DNA of 64,000 bases, from contig OX365948.1 in the NCBI GenBank assembly GCA_947247005.1, positions 54,357,401-54,421,400 on the forward strand, read 5' to 3'. This DNA comes from Spisula solida. Lineage: Eukaryota; Mollusca; Bivalvia; Venerida; Mactridae. Position numbers and translations under genes: made by a program. Shown here piece after piece: positions 50,838 through 61,416 of this stretch. Below the pieces are notes generated by a model. It did not search any database. It was not told the DNA's origin and saw only the letters and a program-made list of their open reading frames with translations. Positions within the stretch are counted from its first letter, which is position 1, and every line of letters starts with the position of its first letter.

Positions 50838-51125
50838 TGACACGGTGGTTGAGTGGGTAAAGCTCTTGACTAAGAATCGACAGGTCCCTTGTTCGAATCT
50901 CGTTTCATTTCTGAAACGCTTTTCAGTTTTCCCACGCAAATAGAGATGAACCGGATGTTAATCCAGACATAATCATGCGTGTAATGGTGCTACACAATGG
51001 GGACGTTAAAGGACCAATGAGTCTATTCAGAAAGACCTAGGGTAAAGCACCAGGATGCCTTTCTGTTTCTGTCTCTTCCATCGAAGCATAAGGTCATTGG
51101 CAAATTAGACTGGGACAATACCGGA
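50838..51125 (+). mobile_element. tRNA-derived SINE, unit C copy
   Basis: Head with TTGTTCGAATCTCG as the B box; the body keeps GTAATGGTGCTACACA and GGGACGTTAAAGGA. Same insertion site as in A and B. Confidence 0.8.
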
Positions 51126-51598
51126 TGGCATCACACTTACGACTGTTGCAGTCGAATGCGAAAAAGCGATTAGCTACTGGGAATATACATAATACATATC
51201 ATGTATATTATACGAAGATTGTCAAGGACCTGATGTTTTATAGTTTTTATTATTTATTACCGTTGGAACAAGACGATCATTTTTGCACACACATTTCAGC
51301 TACAGTACTTGTGGTAGACGCTGGTATATTATATAGATCATGTTCTGATGGAAAATGTTTTTTAAGAAGTCAATCATTTATTCAGTAAGTACCACACTCT
51401 TACTTAACTGCAAGTTGTGGTCATATAGTAAGTATTGCATCGCCAGAAATTAGTCTCATTTTGTAAATAATGATAATTTACAAGGCTATCGTCAAACGAA
51501 AAATATATAAACTGCCTCTTCTTGATTTGATAAATGGATGTATTTTACTAATTATTTGATGATACATGTACATGCACGTATCCGTAGTTTGCTCAAGG

Positions 51599-51722
51599 GA
51601 AATAAACGTTCCTATATTAGACAAAGAACAAAAACATCTTGGTAAACATTATAATCTTACAATACGGACAAGTAAGTAAGAAGTGATATTCATGTTCGGC
51701 AAAATTTGAATTACATGCACGA
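51599..51722 (-). mobile_element. LINE remnant, unit C
   Basis: Matches 42912-43027 of unit B; the next roughly 280 bases are deleted, with a short ACG word shared by both ends of the deletion. Confidence 0.55.
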
Positions 51723-52119
51723 CATGTACTGTTGATTTAATCAATGAATACAACATTTATTAAGACATCTAAACAGATAGCGACGCATAAAGTCATCTAG
51801 CTATTGATTAAACCTTAAATGTGTCTGAAGATTAGTTTATTTGAAATATCTAAAGTTTATTCGGGGTAATAGACTTGTTGCTTGAAATACTCATTAGCGT
51901 CGTTCATCGCCTATGGATAATTGCAACGTCTAGAAATCGTTGAATTAGAGACGGGAGTACATGTGAAAAGCCAACGTACACGCTTTCTCGTTCACTAGCG
52001 TATCTCATGGTGTCTAGGAACTTAACTAACAACTGATGTCTGAGTATCATGTACTTGATGCTAACGGGTTTCAGTTATGCAACGCTTACATTGAAGAAAT
52101 GTATACTGTGTGTCAGAAT

Positions 52120-52232
52120 AAAGAAAGAGAAGGGGTAATAATGGGAGAGAGGGGGTGAGAGAGAGGGCGGTAGAGAGGGAGAGAAAGAGAGGGAGAAAGA
52201 ACGGAAGAGAGGGAGAGAGAGGGAGAGATAGT
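52120..52232 (+). repeat. GA-rich tract, unit C
   Basis: GAGAGAGGGAGA-type mixture. It marks the point where similarity of C to A and B drops. Confidence 0.85.
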
Positions 52233-52476
52233 TGAAGTGATTGGAGATTCAAAATATTCGTACATATTGTTCAAAGCCTATGAATGGAATGGCTTGTATT
52301 GTCGTCTACCAAAGTGCATTCACCAGCTAGGAGCATTCAGACTGCATGAGGTTGTTGATTTTCAGTATAGCTGATTTCTTCCTATGCGAAGTCGACCAGT
52401 CCAAAAGAAGTCTTATTTTTACTGCCATCAACAGAAGTGCTAGGCAAACCTATTTTTTGTTCGCCCTTTCGCGACA

Positions 52477-52510
52477 ATGGAGACAAGCAGGCCAATACAC
52501 TGTGCAATTG
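52477..52510 (+). CDS. Candidate first coding exon, unit C (METSRPIHCAI)
   Basis: ATG with A at -3 and G at +4, 11 codons, then ATT-G and GTGAGTATAT. The frame, length and donor match A and B within an otherwise diverged region. Confidence 0.35.
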
Positions 52511-52914
52511 GTGAGTATATCGTATATGTACACCGTAACATGTAACCGAATTAAAGACACATCAGTGATCAAAGAAACATAGGCTAACACTAACCAAGCG
52601 TTATTGAATTGTACTAGTAATTGTCAATTCAAAGATAGCAACGTCCTGACGACGTTATGATCACATTCTGGCAAATATTCCGACAAAAATGTTAACAAAC
52701 ATTCTGAAATAATTTTGACCACTTTTTGACCACATTGTCTTATAAAAATCTGTTATTCTGACACTATATTAGCACCATAATTCTGACCAAAATGTGGCAA
52801 TAAACTGACAACCTAGCAAGGCAGACAGACATCCGGACAGACAGACGGACGGAAATCCAGCACAAAATCAATGTGACGCACACACTATATGTGGGAGACA
52901 TAGTACGAATATCT

Positions 52915-53080
52915 TACACCATTCTGGCAATATTTTGACAAACATTCTGCAACCGTTCTGACACCATCCTGGGAACATTTTAACAAACAATCTGAAACTG
53001 TTCTGACACCATCCTGGCAACATTTTGACAAGCATTCTGAAACTGTTCCGACTCCATCCTGGCAAAATGTTGACAATAAT
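52915..53080 (+). repeat. 45-bp minisatellite, unit C
   Basis: CACCATCCTGGCAACATTTT and its relatives recur near 52917, 52962 and 53007. A and B have only short stretches of the same CAACATTCTGG words at the equivalent place (about 34940 and 44200). The CCQNxxRMF minus-strand frames come from this repeat. Confidence 0.85.
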
Positions 53081-53519
53081 CTGGCAACATTCTAAAAATT
53101 GTCGGACAACATTCCGGCAAGAATCAATGCAACATATGCTCAAAAAACATGTATCCACAATTAGGTAAGGTTTCAGTTGACGCAACTTTAGGCTACTCTG
53201 TACTGACCTATATGTCCCCTTCGTTGATAAAATTAGTGATACTGTATACAGTGTAATAAAATTAATTCAAAAAGAACAGAAACAAATTTCAACGACGGAA
53301 GATTGTCTGACACAAAATCAGTCAAGATTGCAGCCACTGTAACAGAATATTCAGACAAATCTGGCCATTAAAATCACGATTAAGAAAAAAGACTTCGTGG
53401 AGGTGTTCAATTAAGCACAGGTTCATGAAATGAATTTGGAAGTTGGAACAGACAATCCTTAGCTTATTAAGTTATAATAAGACGACAGCCATGATTGAAT
53501 CAAGATTTTTGTCTTATAG

Positions 53520-53609
53520 TTGAATGACCCAGCTGTAACAACAGTAAGATGTGTTCATTGTAGATCATTTAGTCCAAATCTGGAGGAGCTGCTGATTCCT
53601 TCTGGAAAG
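53520..53609 (+). CDS. Candidate internal exon, unit C (LNDPAVTTVRCVHC)
   Basis: A 90-bp segment between TTTTTGTCTTATAG and GTAAGT, both good splice consensus. It reads LNDPAVTTVRCVHCRSFSPN, then LEELLIPSGK, in phase 0 with no stop. The CxxC could bind metal but there is no recognisable domain. A and B have lost the GTAAGT donor and run on. Its phase does not fit the METSRPIHCAI exon directly. Confidence 0.3.
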
Positions 53610-53825
53610 GTAAGTTAGAACTGGGTATGATAATTATAGTCGAGGAAAACAGGTTAGGTGAATCAGCCGGCGTATATACGGCGTGTAACTGAAAGGTTGC
53701 GGAGAAACAGCGCGACTACTTGTGGAAGGATAAGTTAGTAAGGGTTATGATGCAGTCCAAATGTTATTCAGGCGCACCATGATAACTGAAAAGTTGTTGA
53801 GGCATAGCGTTAAACCCGAATGAAT

Positions 53826-55981
53826 AGAAAGGTATGGAACGCCATAGCTGTCTTTTGTTGACGCTTGTCATGTTAAATTGTTATAATATCATTTGAACAT
53901 GTCTATACGACATGTTAAATTGTTACAACAACGTCTTAAATTGTCGATAGGGCATGTGAACTTCTCAGTGCAACATTATTATATGTCAAGTCACACTGTT
54001 AAACTGTCCAAGTATCTTGTGAACATGTCTATATGCCATGTTAAATTGTTAAAATAGCTTCTTATCATGTTCATTCGGCATGTGAACTTCTCAACAGAAC
54101 GTGTAATACTGTTAAACGACAGTGATAAATTGTTAAAAATCATTTGAAGATGTCTATAAGCCATGTTAAATTGTCAAAATAGCTTCTTATCATGTCCAAT
54201 AACCATGTGAACTTCTCAACAGAACGTGATATATTGTTAAACAACAGTGGTAAATTGTTAAAATATCATTTGAATATGTCTATACGACATGTCAAATTGT
54301 TAAAACAGCTTATTATCATGTCCAATAACCATGTGAACTTCTTTATAGAACGTGTTATATTGTTAGACAACAGTGGTAAATTGTTAAAATATCATTTGAA
54401 AATGTCTACATGCCATGCTAAAGTGTTAAAACGATATTTCAACATGTCAACGAGGCATGTGGACTTCTTAATAGACAGTGTTGTTGTTGTTCAAATTTGT
54501 ATGACGTCATCAATAACGCAAGTTCCTCCCGCGTGCATATTGAACAAAGATGGCGGAAACTGTTCAATATGCACGCGGGAGGAACTTTCGTTATTGATGA
54601 CGTCATACAAATTTGAACAACAACAACACTGTCTATTAAGAAGTTAACATGCCTCGTCGACAAGTTAAAATATCGTTTTAACACTATAACATCGCGTATA
54701 GACATCTTCAAATGATAGTTTAACAATTTACCACTGTTGTCTAACAATATAACACGTTCTATTAAGAAGTTCACATGGTTATTGGACATGATAAGAAGCT
54801 ATTTTGACAATTTAACATGTCTCATAGACATCTTCAAATGATATTTTAACCATTTACCACTGTTGTCTAACAATATAACACGTTCTTTTAAGAAGTTCAC
54901 ATAGTTATTGGACATAATAAGAAGCTATTTTGACAATTTAACATGTCATATAGACATCTTCAAATGATATTTTAACAATTTACCACTGTTGTCTAACAAT
55001 ATAACACGTTCTATTAAGAAGTTCACATGGTTATTGGACATAATAAGAAGCTATTTTGACAATTTAACATGTCATATAGACATCTTCAAATGATATTTTA
55101 ACAATTTACCACTGTTGTCTAACAATATAACACGTTCTTTTAAGAAGTTCACATGGTTATTGGACATAATAAGAACCTATTTTGACAATTTAACATGTCA
55201 TATAGACATCTTCAAATGATATTTTAACAATTTACCACTGTTGTATGACAGTATAATTCGTTCTGTTGAGAAGTTCAAATGGTTTTTGGACATGATAAGA
55301 AGCTTTTTTAACAATTTAACATGGCATATAGGCATGTTAACATGATATTTGGACAGTTTAACAGTGTGACTTGACATACAATAAGGTTGCACTGAGAAGT
55401 TCACATGCCCTACCGACAATTTAAGACGTTGTTGTAACAATTTAACATGTCGTATAGACATGCTCAAATGATATTTAAACCATTTACCACTGCCGTTTAA
55501 CAGTATAACACGATGTGTTGAGAGGTTTGCATGCTCATTCGACATTGTAAGACGTTGTTTTAACAATTCAACAACGCATATAAACATATTCAAATGATAG
55601 TTTAACAATTCATCATTGTAGTTAAAGTCTAACATGATAATACGAAGCTTTGAGAAGTTAACACGTTCTTCTAACATTATCAAACGTTTTTTCAACAATT
55701 TAACATGTAACGTAGACATATACAAATGGTGATTTGACAATTTATCGATGTGGTTTAACAGTATAACACGATGGCTTGAGATATTATTGTATTCTTTTAA
55801 CAATTTAAGACGTTGTTTTAACAATATAACAGGGCAAGTTGACATACTCAGATGATATTTTGACAAGTCAACAATGTGGTTTGACATATTAACTCATTGT
55901 ACTAAGAAGTTCTCATGTTCTACCGACAAGTCAACATGACAAGCGTCAACAAAAGACAGCTATGGCGTTCCATAGAAAGGT
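53826..55981. mobile_element. 2.14-kb foldback element with 126-bp tandem repeats in its arms
   Basis: The element 53834-55973 begins ATGGAACGCCATAGCTGTCT and ends with the exact inverted sequence; TIR identity continues through TTTTGTTGACGCTTGTCATG. AGAAAGGT flanks it on both sides (53826-53833 and 55974-55981), an 8-bp target-site duplication. Units A and B show the locus empty. The arms meet at about 54553 in a long perfect-looking stem (GTATGACGTCAT, CCTCCCGCGTGCATATTG). Repeats of 126 bp fill both arms: GACATCTTCA at 54701, 54827, 54953, 55079 and 55205 on the right, CATGTGAAC at 54079, 54204 and 54330 on the left. The right arm is about twice as long. The open frames are repeat translation; there is no transposase. 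Confidence 0.92.
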
Positions 55982-55983
55982 GT

Positions 55984-56830
55984 GTATTTTATTTTATGTA
56001 CAGAAGAGAAAAGAAACGGAATACAGTGGACTTTGTGGGAACAGCTAGATGATCTAGACTTTGCTGATGACATCGCACTTAAGTCCAGCGCAGGCAAAAT
56101 CAACACGTCTAAATACATCTTCAACCCAACTTGGATTAAGACCTAACATAGCCAAGACTAAAGTGATGAAAATAAAATGCAACAACATCCAGCAAATAAA
56201 ACTTTATGGCAAAACCATAGACAAAGTATACTCCTTTACCTATCTAGGAAGTATCGTAGATAACCAAGGTGGAACTGATGCCGATGTTAAATCTAGAATC
56301 AACAAAGCCAGAGTAATCTTCAATAACTTAAGAAATATATGGACTTCAGAAAAACAAAAGTAAAGATATTCTAATGTGAAATCAGTCTGCTTATATGGAT
56401 CAAAAACATGGAGAACTACCAAAGCCATACTAACCAGACTCCAGTGCTTCATCAATTACTGTTTAAGAAGAATGTTAAACATAAATTGGACAGACAGAGT
56501 GCGTAATGAAGACCTCTGGAAAATCACTAACCAAGAGCCTATCAACATCGAGATAAGAAGACGTAAATGGGGATGGATAGGGCACACGCTACAAAAGCCA
56601 AATGCAAACATCACAAAACAGGCCCTAAATGGAACCCTCAAGGTATAAGAAAAGGGGACGCCAACGTAACACCTGGCGAAGAACGTCGAGGCAGAAATAA
56701 AAGAGAGTGGTAACACCTGGAATTCAATCGAACAAACAGCAGGAAACATAGTCAGATGGAAGGAATTCGTCTATAGCCTATGCTCCCCTACCGAGCAAAG
56801 GGCCTAAGTAAGTAAGTAAAGTATTTTATT
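55984..56830 (+). mobile_element. 5'-truncated RTE-type LINE with 10-bp duplication
   Basis: GTATTTTATT at 55984-55993 is repeated at 56821-56830. The insert between them encodes the end of a reverse transcriptase: LDDLDFADDIAL with the catalytic FADD at 56060-56071, then VYSFTYLGSIVDNQGGTDAD, SVCLYGSKTWRTTKA and RRRKWGWIGHTL. This succession is that of RTE-related elements found widely in invertebrates. Frameshifts and stops separate the pieces (frames at 56061-56363 and 56376-56648). It ends in AAGTAAGTAAGTAAA, a short tandem tail of the RTE sort. It landed a few bases from the foldback element. Confidence 0.93.
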
Positions 56831-57262
56831 GAAATATGTGTCATGTGATAAAATGAATCGAGCTCTACTTGCAAATATTCATAACAAACTTTTATTAAAC
56901 TATTTCAGAACAAATTATTACAATAGACAGAGTCTCGCTGAATAAAAGTTTATATCATATTACAATCTGTGATAGATACTCTATATAGGTATTTAATAAA
57001 AGTATAAAGCAATGTAATATACATTTATATATATAACAGTTTGATATACATTTTATATAAATATTTCGGTTAATTTTAGACGCATTTGGCTTCAATACAT
57101 GATTATTATGTCCTAGTCACGCTACAGCGTAACGTGAACAATATTGTGCAAATAAGAGGCTACGTGTAGGCACATTTTTACATGTTTAACCCAAGATTCG
57201 ATTTTATACTATAAAGACCAATGATTTCTAATTTACATTTATCTTTTTCAGTTTAAACTTTA

Positions 57263-57616
57263 ATGTCAATTGTAACGAATCCTTTGACAAAGCCAGTGAT
57301 GTTTAAATCAGGCGTAAGCGATCCATTACAATTCGTAATATACACTGCAAAATTCGAATTATCTGAAAACCGATTGACAAGAAAATGTATTTACGAAATG
57401 GATTCTTTATTTAGTCACTTAGCCGTTGTATATAAAGTGTCAGCCTTATTCGTAGTAGATCAATCAATTGTCAAATGTGTGACTTTTTCTGTTTTGCTTG
57501 GCTTACTATATGGTTGTGTTTGCATACATCCCATTCGTTGGTCACATATCGCGCCTTTGTTGTACATACATAGACATCATCCATACGCTTTTTGTCTATG
57601 TTTGCCTCATGTTTAA
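57263..57616 (+). other. Unrecognised 117-codon frame over the promoter-like block, unit C
   Basis: Opens at a non-ATG-conserved position and is not preserved in A, B or the 24.4-kb relative. It is probably a chance frame. Confidence 0.2.
57429..57436 (+). promoter_or_regulatory. Candidate TATA box, unit C
   Basis: TATATAAA within TTTAGTCACTTAGCCGTTG...AAGTGTCAG. It is shared with the old copy at 24488 and lost in A and B. If functional it would drive rightward transcription out of the unit. Confidence 0.35.
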
Positions 57617-58221
57617 GACAAACAAGTTCGCATGCGATGGACATGCTGGCATTCCCTGCCTAAAGCATCTGTGAGAACATAACACGTGGTATGTGACGTA
57701 TGCTTTGGCTAGGAACGCAAGTAAGAATCTGTCATCCCTGTCCAATTTGTCATTATCTTTTTATATATATTCCAAAAGAAGAGCCAAAATACTGCATATA
57801 GTGCAATATACATGAACGCATGTAAAAGGTTCCATTTTATTTAAAGTATACGTGCTGTGGCCAAATACAGACGGCAAATTATTGACGTTTCCAAAAGCTT
57901 TGGAAGGTTGCCCATAATTTTACAATTTCTTTAAAACGTTAAAGAAAACTGAAGTCGGAAAAGTGCAGTTTTTTCTCGAATAATGGAAGAAAGTGCATTT
58001 ATGATTATTACAGTGCGAATTCCATTAACCAGCCTTTACGCATTCCCGCCTGTCTGTCTGTGTCCGCATGTTGGGTGTTCAAAACCAGTTAGGTTGACAC
58101 CCTTGCCCGACCCTACCAGCCCGTCACCCATGAATTTCTCCAAATTCGTGCCAATGCTTTAAAATCCATGCCGACTATCTTAATCACAAAATCGATTACT
58201 AACTTTACGCTAACTCTTTTC

Positions 58222-58493
58222 TAGTGAATTAGATTGAATAGAGTCAATATAATCAAAGTTTAAAATATAATCAAATGCGTTGATCGGGTCGTAAAACAAC
58301 GCAATTACGATCTTCTCACAGGCGACCTATGGAACCATAAAACGCCATAAAGCACGGGAAGTATGCGTAAATGACAGACGCTAGGTTAATAGGGTGCGTG
58401 AGAATAACATCGTCGTGAAAACAACATAAATTACTATTTAAGGTCTAAAGAAACGATCGTAACAACAGCGATGATGTCAAATGAGGACAACAC
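58222..58493 (+). other. Highly similar terminal block, unit C
   Basis: Sharp left edge at TAGTGAATT and right edge at ACAACAC; about 97% like A and B although the flanks on both sides are clearly diverged. Contains GATGATGTCAAATGAGGACA and no open frame. Confidence 0.65.
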
Positions 58494-58782
58494 TTTTTTG
58501 TTTACAATTATTGTACAGGCTGTAATATGGCATTGGAAAGTTGTTTGAAAATTCTATTAAAATATTACTTTAGGAAAAACAAAATGATAAAACAAAGGAC
58601 GAATTATGAGATCAAATATATATCAAACATTCTAACATAACCAGCTCTTTGCCTATACACACATGGCGGAAACGAACGTTAATGCGCAGCTAAGCCTAAT
58701 AACGTTATAATGTTCCGAGGAAGAAAGTAGTGCAACGGCTACAGAGCATTGTGGTGTTGTCAAACGCAGAATATTGGTTATG

Positions 58783-58902
58783 TATAATCACAGGAACTTG
58801 CATTTATAATTTGAAAAAATAAATGAAAAAAAAAATATTTTTTTCATTTTTTTTTCTTATTTTTTTTTCAAATTATAAATGCAAGTTCCTGTGGTATAAT
58901 CA
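58783..58902. mobile_element. Palindromic element flanked by TATAATCA
   Basis: CACAGGAACTTGCATTTATA (from 58789) pairs with the sequence ending at 58893, with A- and T-rich centres. TATAATCA stands at 58783-58790 and 58895-58902. The flanking repeat overlaps the arm by two bases on the left and is offset by one on the right, so the exact target duplication is unclear. Confidence 0.7.
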
Positions 58903-59296
58903 AAAAAATTAACATGTACCTGTGTATTGTCTATAGATAATAAGGCATTATGACAAAGGGTCACTTGTTTAGATGCGTACATTAGTTTAAATCACTCATT
59001 ACTAAATTACTACGCATCCGAACTTTAGGCCATGCTTCATTCTGCAATAAAACACGATAAAAGGACTTGGTGACAGTTTTATGGGATTATAAATATTAAA
59101 GTAGGACAGACGAAAGTGTACTACTAGTATTTGAAATAGCAATATACTGACAGCTTATTATACGCATAAATCATAACATATAGACAAGAGAGGAAATTAG
59201 AAGCTGGAAGGAAGGTACAGTCTCTCACGAGTACGAATGTGAAATTGTTTTATTTAAGAACATTTCCACAAAACCTTTAGATGAACAATTTGTGTA
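58903..59296. other. No gene seen
   Basis: AT-rich spacer without recognisable features. Confidence 0.4.
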
Positions 59297-59505
59297 AAAA
59301 TCATGATAGAACACATGAGAATGAAACCGCAGTAACCACTTCTCCAACAAATTAGAAGCAGCAGCAATGTCATTCTGGTCACCTTGACATTTTTGCATTG
59401 CATATTTACCGGGGGAAAAAGGAAATGGTCGAGCTTTTGGGCGAAAATCATGATACGAAAACACGAAAATGAAACCGCAGTAAACACTTCTCCAACACTT
59501 TAGTA
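59297..59505 (+). repeat. Two direct repeats of about 50 bp, 148 bp apart
   Basis: AATCATGATA followed by ATGAAACCGCAGTAA and CACTTCTCCAACA occurs near 59300 and 59447. The minus-strand frames at 59225-59487 lie across it and show no domain. Confidence 0.7.
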
Positions 59506-59723
59506 GGCGTCGGTATATAAGTACAAAATGTTATTCAACAGTTCAATATATTGATAGACCCCTTGGGGAAATCGCTGACAGTGTCTGTCTGCTAGATTGT
59601 TCCCACATTGTTATGTTTTAGCAGTTTTGGCTTACTAACCATCCTGAAACCATCAACGAAAACAGCTCCACATTAGTAAACGTAATTGCAACGTTTGATT
59701 TATAGCCAACAATGTAGCTGGCT

Positions 59724-59956
59724 TAGAATAAAAAGGTCGTAAGTGCTACTTACGACCTTATAAGACTCATACTTATTTGGAATCTGCATTGCAATGCGCT
59801 TCTTATGAGCCTATTTTCGTTAATTTCGGAACAGGTCATGTTGACCAAACTGAAGTTGAAAAAGCTTTTCGTTCCATAAGTAAAGAGTAGTTTTCTGACA
59901 GTTTTTTCTTGTTTTCTCAAAAAAAGCATTTTTGTGCTTACGACCTTCTTATTCTA
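59724..59956. mobile_element. TA-flanked MITE, 229 bp
   Basis: GAATAAAAAGGTCGTAAG (from 59726) is inverted as CTTACGACCTTCTTATTC (to 59954), with TA on each side (59724-59725 and 59955-59956). The left end contains a second small palindrome, GGTCGTAAG/CTTACGACC. Consistent with a Tc1/mariner-derived MITE; no coding frame. Confidence 0.75.
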
Positions 59957-60004
59957 TATCTCGAATCCGTTAAAGTGGAAAATAGTGCACTTACTGCAAT
60001 ATTG

Positions 60005-60258
60005 AACTCGATCTAAAGAGTGCAGTAATTGCATTACTACACTTGAAAAGAGTGCAATGCCCTGGAAAAAAGTGCGATAACTGCAATACTGCACTGGGAA
60101 ATGGTACAATAACTACAATACTTCACTGGAAAAGAGTGCAATAACTGCAATACTGTACTGAAAAAGATTGAAATAACTGCACTGGACAATAGTGCAACAA
60201 CTGTAATACTACACTGGAAAAGAGCGTGATAACCACAATAATGCACTGGTGATAGTTT
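60005..60258 (+). repeat. 32-bp minisatellite, reverse of the 26.4-kb family
   Basis: AAAGAGTGCAATAACTGCAA, then TACTGCACTGG, forms about seven imperfect units of about 32 bp. It is the reverse complement of the unit at 26430-26645. Confidence 0.85.
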
Positions 60259-60499
60259 TACTGCCGCCACCGACCATTGCCTCATTTTTAAGTTTCTATA
60301 TGATACGAACGTCTCGTTTTCAACCTGGTAGCGGCAAGTTCCCTAGATATAATATGAACTAAGGCATTGCCAAAAGAGGATTCAATCATCCATGGATAAT
60401 AGATCATAATAACTTATTAAAGTTATTAGTGAGGGGTATCTTCACAGTATGGTTGTTCATACATTTTGTATTTATTTTAAATTTCATGAAATTCAGATA

Positions 60500-60660
60500 G
60501 AATGTTCAATAACTCAAGGGCAATAACTCTAAGGAAAATTGACCAATGCAACAAGAGGGCCATTGGCTCTAAAGCACTCACCTGATGGCTAGCAGTTTAG
60601 GCAGAATCAGTGACCTGGTGACCTACATACAAATCTCAGTCGGTTAGGGCTGACCAAGTT
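60500..60660 (+). mobile_element. Second copy of the interspersed repeat
   Basis: AACAAGAGGGCCATTGGC, CTCACCTGATGGCTAGCAG and AGGCAGAATCAGT match 212-275. Only the 5' part is present; the hairpin end is missing. Confidence 0.55.
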
Positions 60661-61264
60661 TGGATGGGCTAAAAACTCGCAACACGTACACAATGCCGTC
60701 TAGCGATTTCGGCCTTGCGATAGAAACCCTATTATACATTTGTTCAAATCTAACATCCTTTTGACAAGAATTTATAGTATAGTTATATCTCCCCGCTGAA
60801 AACGTCAATATTTATGAAGTGTTTATGGATTGGCTGAGATCTCATATTATTGTTTATAGCGTATTGCCTATTCTATATTCTATATAACACAGTCTGGATT
60901 TCATTCAGATCGCTCAGCTATTCACGATAAATATGATAATCTAGGTACAATATGGATACAAGTCAAATAGTTTTCTCCACGGCCAGATAATTTACCGACC
61001 TGTTTTAACGGACTTTATTATCGGTTTATCTTACCTATCAACTGTACTTGAAACTTGTTTGTAATAGTTTATGTACAGTGGTACACGGTGCTTAAAGGCA
61101 TTCTGTTTAAAAAGCCTCCAAATCCTGGGGTCTAATTTTGGGGTTGAATAGTACGAATATAGGGTTGGGGTTAAAAAATACTTTCGGTTCTGGTTTAAAT
61201 TAGCTTGGGCGAAGAATAGGCTGGTATATTGGCTCGTACCGCTTGTCATTCACGTGAATTAAAT
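60661..61264. other. No gene seen
   Basis: The 72-codon minus frame at 61031-61249 shows no recognisable feature. Confidence 0.35.
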
Positions 61265-61413
61265 GTATTTTTTTTAAATGCCGAGCATAGCCTTTATTTG
61301 CCAGTCAGCTTTCGGCTGACAATATGGCAGGCATATATGTGTGCCTCCACCCGGTTTTGAACCCGGGTCGCCAGATTAGACGGCAAGCGCGCTAACCATA
61401 GAGCTACGGAGGC
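61265..61413 (-). mobile_element. Short tRNA-derived SINE
   Basis: On the minus strand a cloverleaf-like head (61413-61342) has acceptor arms GCCTCCG and TGGAGGC, an A box TAGCTCTATGG and a B box GGTTCAAAACC. The anticodon loop lacks the usual T at position 33 and the T-loop is one base too long, so it is not a working tRNA. A 60-bp body (with CAGCCGAAAGCTGACTGG) and an A-rich tail (about 61280-61265) follow. Confidence 0.8.
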
Positions 61414-61416
61414 CAC

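Larger units (their letters stand above)
46921..58530 (+). repeat. Unit C of the tandem duplication (about 11.6 kb), mosaic
   Basis: From 46921 to about 52230 C is about as close to A and B as they are to each other (around 96% in sampled stretches). From about 52235 to 58218 it is much more diverged, with GTAAGT and TATATAAA signals that A and B lack. The last 272 bp return to about 97%. Its length is increased by a 2.14-kb foldback element and an 0.83-kb LINE. Homology ends near 58530. Confidence 0.9.

Noticed and set aside
54192..55887. 151- and 229-codon frames with 42-residue repeats
   Set aside because: The 126-bp repeat of the foldback arms is a multiple of 3 and open on both strands; there is no transposase-like content.
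57263..57616. 117-codon frame as a gene of unit C
   Set aside because: Not open in A, B or the 24.4-kb relative, and it overlaps the promoter-like block.
61342..61413. Possible functional tRNA gene
   Set aside because: The anticodon loop lacks T33 and the T-loop has an extra base; it is followed by a SINE body and A-rich tail.
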